Assembly (NCBI GenBank): GCA_023432985.1
Contig: JAEZEQ010000008.1
Location: 1 to 18,942 of the forward strand
Source of the DNA: Bacteroidota bacterium
GTDB lineage: Bacteria > Bacteroidota > Bacteroidia > CAIKAF01
DNA: 18,942 bases
Direction of reading: 5' to 3'
Shown: positions 15,448 through 18,942 of the stretch, in pieces
How positions within the stretch are numbered: the stretch's first letter is position 1
Layout: each line of letters begins with the position of its first letter
Translations under genes and position numbers: made by a program
The notes under the pieces: model-generated
Told to the model about the DNA's origin: nothing
Seen by the model: the letters and a program-made list of their open reading frames with translations, nothing else
Database searches by the model: none

Positions 15448-15478
15448 CAAAGGTACGCATTATTCCATTATTTCAAAA
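15448..15478 (-). promoter_or_regulatory. Promoter of rimP-nusA-infB (Bacteroidota type)
   Basis: On the minus strand TTTTG (15478-15474) is followed by 18 nt and then TACCTTTG (15455-15448). This fits the Bacteroidota primary sigma consensus of a TTG-type -33 box and TAnnTTTG -7 box at close to the expected spacing. The predicted start is near 15441, giving a leader of about 49 nt. Confidence 0.7.
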
Positions 15479-15548
15479 TTATATATTCAATTTATTTCAT
15501 TTTAACAGACTTAGATCCTTTCTTCCCCTCTTTACCCCCCTTTTTTTT

Positions 15549-16403
15549 CTATGCTTTTTTATAGGAACGCACTATTTCGGGAAGTGGCTTTGCTATGATT
15601 TTCTCGATCTCGAAACCCTCTTCACGCGCCAATTCGCCCAATATAGCCGAATAGTGAAATGCAACTGAACCCGAAAAGGAAGCCTTACACCCAAACTCTT
15701 TGCAATAGGGTGCCACTTGCCATTGTACAAAACGACGCAATTCCTCTTTTATCTCTTTATATACCGGCTCTATATGCAAATAAGCCGAAGCGAATTTGGC
15801 AAAACTTGCAATAAAACGATTGGGATAGCTATTCCCCCGAATGGACGACAGGTATTTTTCTACATCGAAACCGGGATATTCTTTTTTAAACCCCTCCAAT
15901 ATTTCGCTCGGCCATAGCTCATAAAACACACTGCGCAATACTATACTGCCTATGGCGCAACCGCTACCCTCATCTCCAATGGTCCAACCCAAACTCGCCC
16001 TCAATTTACGGCATGCTTCTCCATCAAAATATACAGAAGCCGAACCTGTACCTAAAATGCAGGCAATAATCGGATCCGCTTCTTTAAGTCCCACCGCCGT
16101 GCCTTGTATATCATTGCGCACTTCTATTTCAGCTTGCGGGAAAAGTCTGCCCAATGCCGACTCTATAGCCCTGCGCCCATGATCGCTACCGCATCCTGCC
16201 CCGAAAAAATGTACGGATTTCGGATCTAATTTTTCCCATTTTTTCTCTACATAAACCGCATATAATTTTTCGTATACTTCGTCCAATTCAAGCAAATTGG
16301 GGTTTAGTCCCATACTCTCGCTATATACAGGCATAGCTTCGCCTTCTACTATAGCCCACTCGCATTTGGTGGCTCCACAGTCTGCAAATAATCGTGTTGA
16401 CAT
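15549..16403 (-). CDS. BadF/BadG/BcrA-type ATPase, N-acetylglucosamine-kinase-like
   Basis: The protein has 284 residues with an ASKHA (actin/hexokinase) fold. Visible motifs are phosphate 1 FADCGATKCEWAI (D8, T12, K13), NDIQGTAVG with the likely catalytic D98, phosphate 2 ILGTGSAS (116-123), GWTIGDEGSG (139-148), and an adenosine-type motif FSGSVAFHYSAIL near the C-terminus. This pattern fits the eukaryotic-type N-acetylglucosamine kinase branch of the family rather than benzoyl-CoA reductase activators, which carry iron-sulfur ligands not seen here. The likely role is ATP-dependent phosphorylation of an amino sugar such as GlcNAc, perhaps in cell-wall recycling; the substrate is not proven by sequence. 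It starts 14 nt after the XRE regulator gene, suggesting an operon. The stop is followed by a long purine run. Confidence 0.85.
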   Translation of the reverse strand: MSTRLFADCGATKCEWAIVEGEAMPVYSESMGLNPNLLELDEVYEKLYAVYVEKKWEKLDPKSVHFFGAGCGSDHGRRAIESALGRLFPQAEIEVRNDIQGTAVGLKEADPIIACILGTGSASVYFDGEACRKLRASLGWTIGDEGSGCAIGSIVLRSVFYELWPSEILEGFKKEYPGFDVEKYLSSIRGNSYPNRFIASFAKFASAYLHIEPVYKEIKEELRRFVQWQVAPYCKEFGCKASFSGSVAFHYSAILGELAREEGFEIEKIIAKPLPEIVRSYKKA

Positions 16404-16417
16404 AGCCCCAAAGGTAT

Positions 16418-16750
16418 TTATTTTATCCCATTTTTCTCTGCCCGAAATTGCTCCTTTTCTCTGAGTCGGGCCAACTCGGATTCCATATAGGACAATTGCC
16501 GCTCTAATCGGAGTACATATGCCATTTTTCGGGTTAAATCATGCCATGAAATATGATCCCATTCTTCTAATAATTGCCACTCGATTTCTAAAATTTGACT
16601 AATCTTTTTCAACTTGTCTATATCCAGTTTTATATGTCCGTTCTCTATACGCGAATAGGTGCTTTTGTCTAACCCCAATTCCTCTGCCATATTCTCGACA
16701 GTATAGCCTTTCAGCATCCTAAAAAGCCGTATTTGTTCCTGAATTTTCAT
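16418..16750 (-). CDS. XRE-family transcriptional regulator with C-terminal coiled coil
   Basis: The protein has 110 residues. An XRE/Cro-type helix-turn-helix occupies about 4-60: IRLFRMLKGYTVENMAEELGLDKSTYSRIENGHIKLDIDKLKKISQIL. It has the typical SxYSRIENG recognition helix region. Residues 72-105 form a charged heptad-like helix (MAYVLRLERQLSYMESELARLREKEQF), probably for dimerisation. The start is the ATG at 16750. A perfect palindrome 11 bp upstream overlaps a likely -7 region, suggesting autorepression. The kinase-like gene follows after 14 nt and is probably co-regulated. Whether a sugar or another signal is sensed is unknown. Confidence 0.9.
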   Translation of the reverse strand: MKIQEQIRLFRMLKGYTVENMAEELGLDKSTYSRIENGHIKLDIDKLKKISQILEIEWQLLEEWDHISWHDLTRKMAYVLRLERQLSYMESELARLREKEQFRAEKNGIK

Positions 16751-16760
16751 AGTTAAGGGT

Positions 16761-16800
16761 TTGAAGCTTCAAGGTAGTGCATAGTCCCAGTATCCACAAA
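16761..16800 (-). promoter_or_regulatory. Candidate promoter and palindromic operator of the XRE-kinase operon
   Basis: TTGAAGCTTCAA (16761-16772) is a perfect 12-bp palindrome. Overlapping it on the minus strand is TACCTTGA (16776-16769), one mismatch from TAnnTTTG, preceded at 20 nt by TTTG (16800-16797). A repressor bound at the palindrome would block this promoter. Autoregulation by the adjacent XRE protein is inferred. Confidence 0.4.
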
Positions 16801-16896
16801 TTCAACCCACACTTACTCGCTTTTTTTCCCCGCTTGTCGCTATGTTTTCGAGCCTTTCCCGTTTACTAAAAATTATGCTCTAGGCTCCCATCTTAT

Positions 16897-17310
16897 CTAA
16901 ATACCCCAAAAATTAGCCCATTTTTTCTTAAGCCCGGCCTTCATTTTTCTCCCCAAAGCAAATCTTTCAAAAAGGTAAAAGGACAGTCCCCCCGCCACAT
17001 AACATATCACATCTATGGGGTCGGAGCGAAAGGAGGCATTGTTTTGAGGCATGAAATATTCGAACCAAAATGCGTAGAAGAATACAGCCGTGCCTATAAA
17101 ATATAAAGGCAAAGGCCTTGTCTGATATGGGTTGGGGATGAATAAAAGGATAAAACGAAATAAGAATAATAAAAATGGAATGGCCAATAAATCGTTGAAC
17201 CAATATGCGAAAAATGCAGGTCTCTCTATGCGCCCCGCCAAAAAACGATTCCCTCCATAAAGCAGAGCTATGGCAATGAGGAGTATACTGTAATGACTAA
17301 ATTTTTTCAT
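16897..17310 (-). CDS. Four-helix membrane protein, possibly VanZ-like
   Basis: The protein has 137 residues with about four membrane segments, near 7-23, 38-58, 68-86 and 102-119, and a basic C-terminal tail (GRKMKAGLKKKWANF). The loop RSDPIDVICYVAGGLSFYL recalls the (G)D-x-x-D-x-x-x-x-x-x-G pattern of VanZ-like membrane proteins. Close Bacteroidota relatives are, as I recall, sometimes named magnesium citrate secondary transporter without evidence. I therefore assign no function. A TTG at 17334 would give a longer frame, but the ATG at 17310 forms an ATGA overlap with the stop of the upstream gene and is clearly the better start. The two proteins are probably made together. Confidence 0.8.
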   Translation of the reverse strand: MKKFSHYSILLIAIALLYGGNRFLAGRIERPAFFAYWFNDLLAIPFLLFLFRFILLFIPNPYQTRPLPLYFIGTAVFFYAFWFEYFMPQNNASFRSDPIDVICYVAGGLSFYLFERFALGRKMKAGLKKKWANFWGI

Positions 17311-17603
17311 CCGGCCACGGTTGTTATAAGCCAAACCATTGCTGCCATAAATCCCACAAAAAGCATATAGATAAAATTCACCGTCCTGTAAAACAAGGCA
17401 AGCAAAGGATGTTCGTCGCCCTTTATGGTAAAAACCGAAGCCTTCTTTTCATAAAAACGCTCTTTTCTTTCCTGCGCTTCAACACGTCGCTGTGCCATTA
17501 AATCGAAACCGCAATGCGTACATGTACCCCCTTTGCTATGAGACCATTGGGTCCATTCACCACATGATGGACATCTTTTTTCTGATCGGGGAATCTTTTC
17601 CAT
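17307..17603 (-). CDS. Zinc-ribbon protein with C-terminal membrane anchor
   Basis: The protein has 98 residues. A zinc ribbon is formed by C11, C14, C28 and C31 (CPSCGEWTQW, CTHCGFDL). A charged helical linker follows at about 36-55, and then one hydrophobic segment at about 67-95 (LLALFYRTVNFIYMLFVGFMAAMVWLITTV) that should be a tail anchor. The ribbon would face the cytoplasm. The stop overlaps the start of the next gene as ATGA, implying translational coupling and perhaps a complex between the two membrane proteins. The function is unknown. The start is the ATG at 17603. Confidence 0.82.
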   Translation of the reverse strand: MEKIPRSEKRCPSCGEWTQWSHSKGGTCTHCGFDLMAQRRVEAQERKERFYEKKASVFTIKGDEHPLLALFYRTVNFIYMLFVGFMAAMVWLITTVAG

Positions 17604-17607
17604 TTCA

Positions 17608-17615
17608 CAAATATA
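17608..17615 (-). promoter_or_regulatory. Candidate -7 element for the zinc-ribbon operon
   Basis: TATATTTG on the minus strand matches TAnnTTTG and ends only 4 nt before the ATG at 17603, so the message would be leaderless or nearly so. Upstream at 17 nt is TTTTC, one base from a TTTTG -33 box. The 57-bp gap is shared with the divergent gene at 17661. Confidence 0.4.
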
Positions 17616-17660
17616 AAATATTGCAATGAATGAAAACGTTTATTTTTTTATCTTTAATCC

Positions 17661-18629
17661 ATGATAAAATATGGCTTCCTTATCGGATTATTCCTCCCTT
17701 TTCTACTACATGCTCAAAACCAACTTCCGCGCACAAAACTTCCTGCAAATTTGCAAAGTTTTGATCTTTCGCAAGGATCGGAAAAAATACCTTCGGCTAA
17801 ATATGAAGGCTATTTATTTGCCTATGATGCCGGGAATAACAGCTTGTATTGGTATGGCAAATTGCCCCAGGATATGATTATTTTACAGGCGAAATGGAAT
17901 CCGGCGCCCTTCTCTTTCGAGCCTAAACTTTTCAGTCGCTTTTCATACGAAAATCAGAAAATTTACCTCTGTAGCCGCATTCCAAATAAAGCCGAAGAAA
18001 AATGTGGGGTATTTGATTGGACGAATTTTAAAATCGAATTCGAAAATGTAATATCCATAGATCCCAATCCGGACTTAATCGCCCGCGCCGATAGTCTGAC
18101 CCAAGCCGGCGAAGTTGCCCAAGCAGCCGCACTTTATGGCGAAATTTCTCATTTTAAATCTTATGCAGACCCCGCACTTAAAGCCAATATCCTTTTCCAA
18201 AAAGCATTCGAAAAAGCCGATGTTTTTGCCAAACAAAACCGACTGAAAAATGCATTGGATATACTAAAACCTGTAATGCCATTTGTACACAAAGAACTGC
18301 TCGAAAAAGCAGGCAGCAGCGAAAATCTCGATAAAATGTTTGCCAAAAAACCGGGAGGCATGAGTGCAGACGATTTGCGAAATAAATTACGTATATACAT
18401 GGAATGGGCCATTAAAGCAAGAGATGTCAATTTCTTTATGGAACAACACAGTTTCTATATGCTATTGAGTGCCAACGACCCGGAATGGTACAGATTGCGC
18501 GGCGATGCCTATTTTGCCCTGCGCGACAGAGAAAAATATAAGGACAATTATATCTTGTATTGCAATAAAATGAAAACGGCCAAAAAGGAAAAAGACATTC
18601 CTCCTTATGTTATTCCCAGAAGTAAATAA
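17661..18629 (+). CDS. Secreted protein with probable TPR-like helical repeats
   Basis: The protein has 322 residues. A signal peptide with likely cleavage after LHA at residue 18 directs it to the periplasm or beyond. Residues 25-135 look beta-rich (YEGYLFAYDAGNNSLYWYGKL, ENQKIYLCSRIP), possibly a small beta domain. From about 140 on, the sequence is helical with TPR-like pieces: ADSLTQAGEVAQAAALYGEI, NRLKNALDILKPVMPF, and near the end NDPEWYRLRGDAYFALRDREKYKDNY. No catalytic motif is recognised. It is transcribed alone, divergent from the zinc-ribbon operon, with a good terminator 15 bp after the stop. TPR proteins of this kind usually mediate protein contacts in the envelope; that is an inference. 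The start is the ATG at 17661. Confidence 0.82.
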   Translation: MIKYGFLIGLFLPFLLHAQNQLPRTKLPANLQSFDLSQGSEKIPSAKYEGYLFAYDAGNNSLYWYGKLPQDMIILQAKWNPAPFSFEPKLFSRFSYENQKIYLCSRIPNKAEEKCGVFDWTNFKIEFENVISIDPNPDLIARADSLTQAGEVAQAAALYGEISHFKSYADPALKANILFQKAFEKADVFAKQNRLKNALDILKPVMPFVHKELLEKAGSSENLDKMFAKKPGGMSADDLRNKLRIYMEWAIKARDVNFFMEQHSFYMLLSANDPEWYRLRGDAYFALRDREKYKDNYILYCNKMKTAKKEKDIPPYVIPRSK

Positions 18630-18644
18630 AGCCTAATTTCCCTT

Positions 18645-18670
18645 AAAAATGACTACATGTAGCCATTTTT
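18645..18670. terminator. Near-perfect 26-bp palindrome, terminator of the secreted TPR gene
   Basis: AAAAATG and CATTTTT flank the self-complementary core CTACATGTAG, with one A/C mismatch on each side of the core axis (18652 and 18663). The 3' arm ends in five T, and the structure starts 15 bp after the stop at 18629. It is a plausible intrinsic terminator, although the GC content of the stem is modest. Confidence 0.65.
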
Positions 18671-18696
18671 GAGGATAGTATTTTCCTTTATATTTG
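18669..18696 (+). promoter_or_regulatory. Promoter of the lipoprotein gene (Bacteroidota type)
   Basis: TTG at 18669-18671 (within TTTTTG) is followed by 17 nt and TATATTTG at 18689-18696, an exact TAnnTTTG -7 box. The predicted start is near 18702, leaving a leader of about 110 nt. The leader contains a possible 6-bp hairpin, CCATGT (18729-18734) with ACATGG (18748-18753). The -33 box lies in the T run of the preceding terminator. Confidence 0.6.
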
Positions 18697-18811
18697 CTAC
18701 GCCTTAGTAATCAACCTTATTGTTCTATCCATGTTCTCGCTCTGTTTACATGGGGTTATTTGTTTGATTTTACGGAAGGCCTGAAACTGTAATTTTAAAC
18801 CTAAGATACCT

Positions 18812-18942
18812 ATGAAAAAAACCACCTTGACTTTCATTAGCATGATTCTGCTATTGGCCGGAATGAGTTTTATGTCGTCCTGTGCCAGAAAAGGATGTAC
18901 CGACCCAACAGCTTGTAATTACGACAGCGATGCCCGTAAAGA
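18812..18942 (+). CDS. Lipoprotein with GCTDPTACNYD motif, partial (C-terminus outside window)
   Basis: The frame opens with ATG at 18812 and runs off the right edge after 43 codons. The N-terminus is a lipoprotein signal: KK, a hydrophobic stretch at 6-20, and a lipobox ending at C24 (FMSSC). The mature part begins ARKGCTDPTACNYDSDARK, matching the Cys-rich GCTDxxAxNYDxxAxxDDGSC-type motif that recurs in secreted and surface proteins of marine and other Bacteroidota. C29 and C35 would form part of that unit. The rest of the protein, which would reveal its domain, is not in the window. Confidence 0.85.
   Translation, partial: MKKTTLTFISMILLLAGMSFMSSCARKGCTDPTACNYDSDARK

Noticed and set aside
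16850..16887. Inverted repeat GAGCCT/AGGCTC after the four-helix membrane protein gene
   Set aside because: The 6-bp stem spans a 26-nt loop and has no T run in the transcribed direction, so it is not a credible terminator.
1..18942. CRISPR array, IS element, prophage, toxin-antitoxin or defence island
   Set aside because: I found no regularly spaced direct repeats, transposase or integrase genes, nor nuclease/effector genes of such systems. The XRE gene's partner is a metabolic kinase-like protein, not a toxin.

Overview
The window looks like ordinary chromosomal DNA of a member of the Bacteroidota. Four things point that way. Several intergenic gaps hold the TAnnTTTG type of -7 promoter element used by that phylum, two of them with a TTG-type -33 box at the right spacing. 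Start codons mostly lack Shine-Dalgarno sequences. The IF-2 N-terminus carries the GKIEL motif I associate with Bacteroidota proteins. The lipoprotein gene entering at the right edge carries the GCTDPTACNYD motif common in secreted proteins of this phylum. I cannot name a genus. I see no IS element, CRISPR array, tRNA, rRNA, prophage or recognisable defence system.

Layout. (1) 1-2067, minus strand: two tandem overlapping genes for envelope SGNH/GDSL-type hydrolases; the second runs off the left edge. (2) 2205-6598, plus strand: yicC endoribonuclease and metG (methionyl-tRNA synthetase), then three uncharacterised envelope-protein genes, all tightly packed and probably one operon. (3) 6609-9412, minus strand: maeB (malic enzyme fused to a phosphotransacetylase domain), translationally coupled to a SpoU/TrmH-type RNA 2'-O-methyltransferase by a TTGA stop/start overlap. 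(4) 9413-10052: 640 bp of A-rich DNA without genes, ending in a cluster of inverted repeats. (5) 10053-10499, plus strand: a small HTH plus AT-hook protein, sharing a strong bidirectional terminator with infB. (6) 10566-15392, minus strand: the translation/transcription operon rimP-nusA-infB, with a good promoter, a leader hairpin before rimP and a second hairpin in the nusA-infB gap. (7) 15549-16750, minus strand: an XRE regulator followed by a BadF/GlcNAc-kinase-like ATPase. (8) 16897-17603, minus strand: a zinc-ribbon membrane protein and a four-helix membrane protein coupled by ATGA. (9) 17661-18629, plus strand: a secreted protein with a probable helical-repeat half. (10) From 18812, plus strand: the start of a lipoprotein gene.

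Most of the window is housekeeping: tRNA charging, RNA methylation and decay, central carbon flux at malate/pyruvate, ribosome maturation, transcription elongation and translation initiation. The accessory part concerns the cell envelope. I found no convincing new multi-gene system. The items most worth a second look are the tandem SGNH pair, the AT-hook gene with its palindrome-rich upstream DNA, the rimP leader, the maeB/methyltransferase TTGA junction and the terminator-promoter overlap before the lipoprotein gene.
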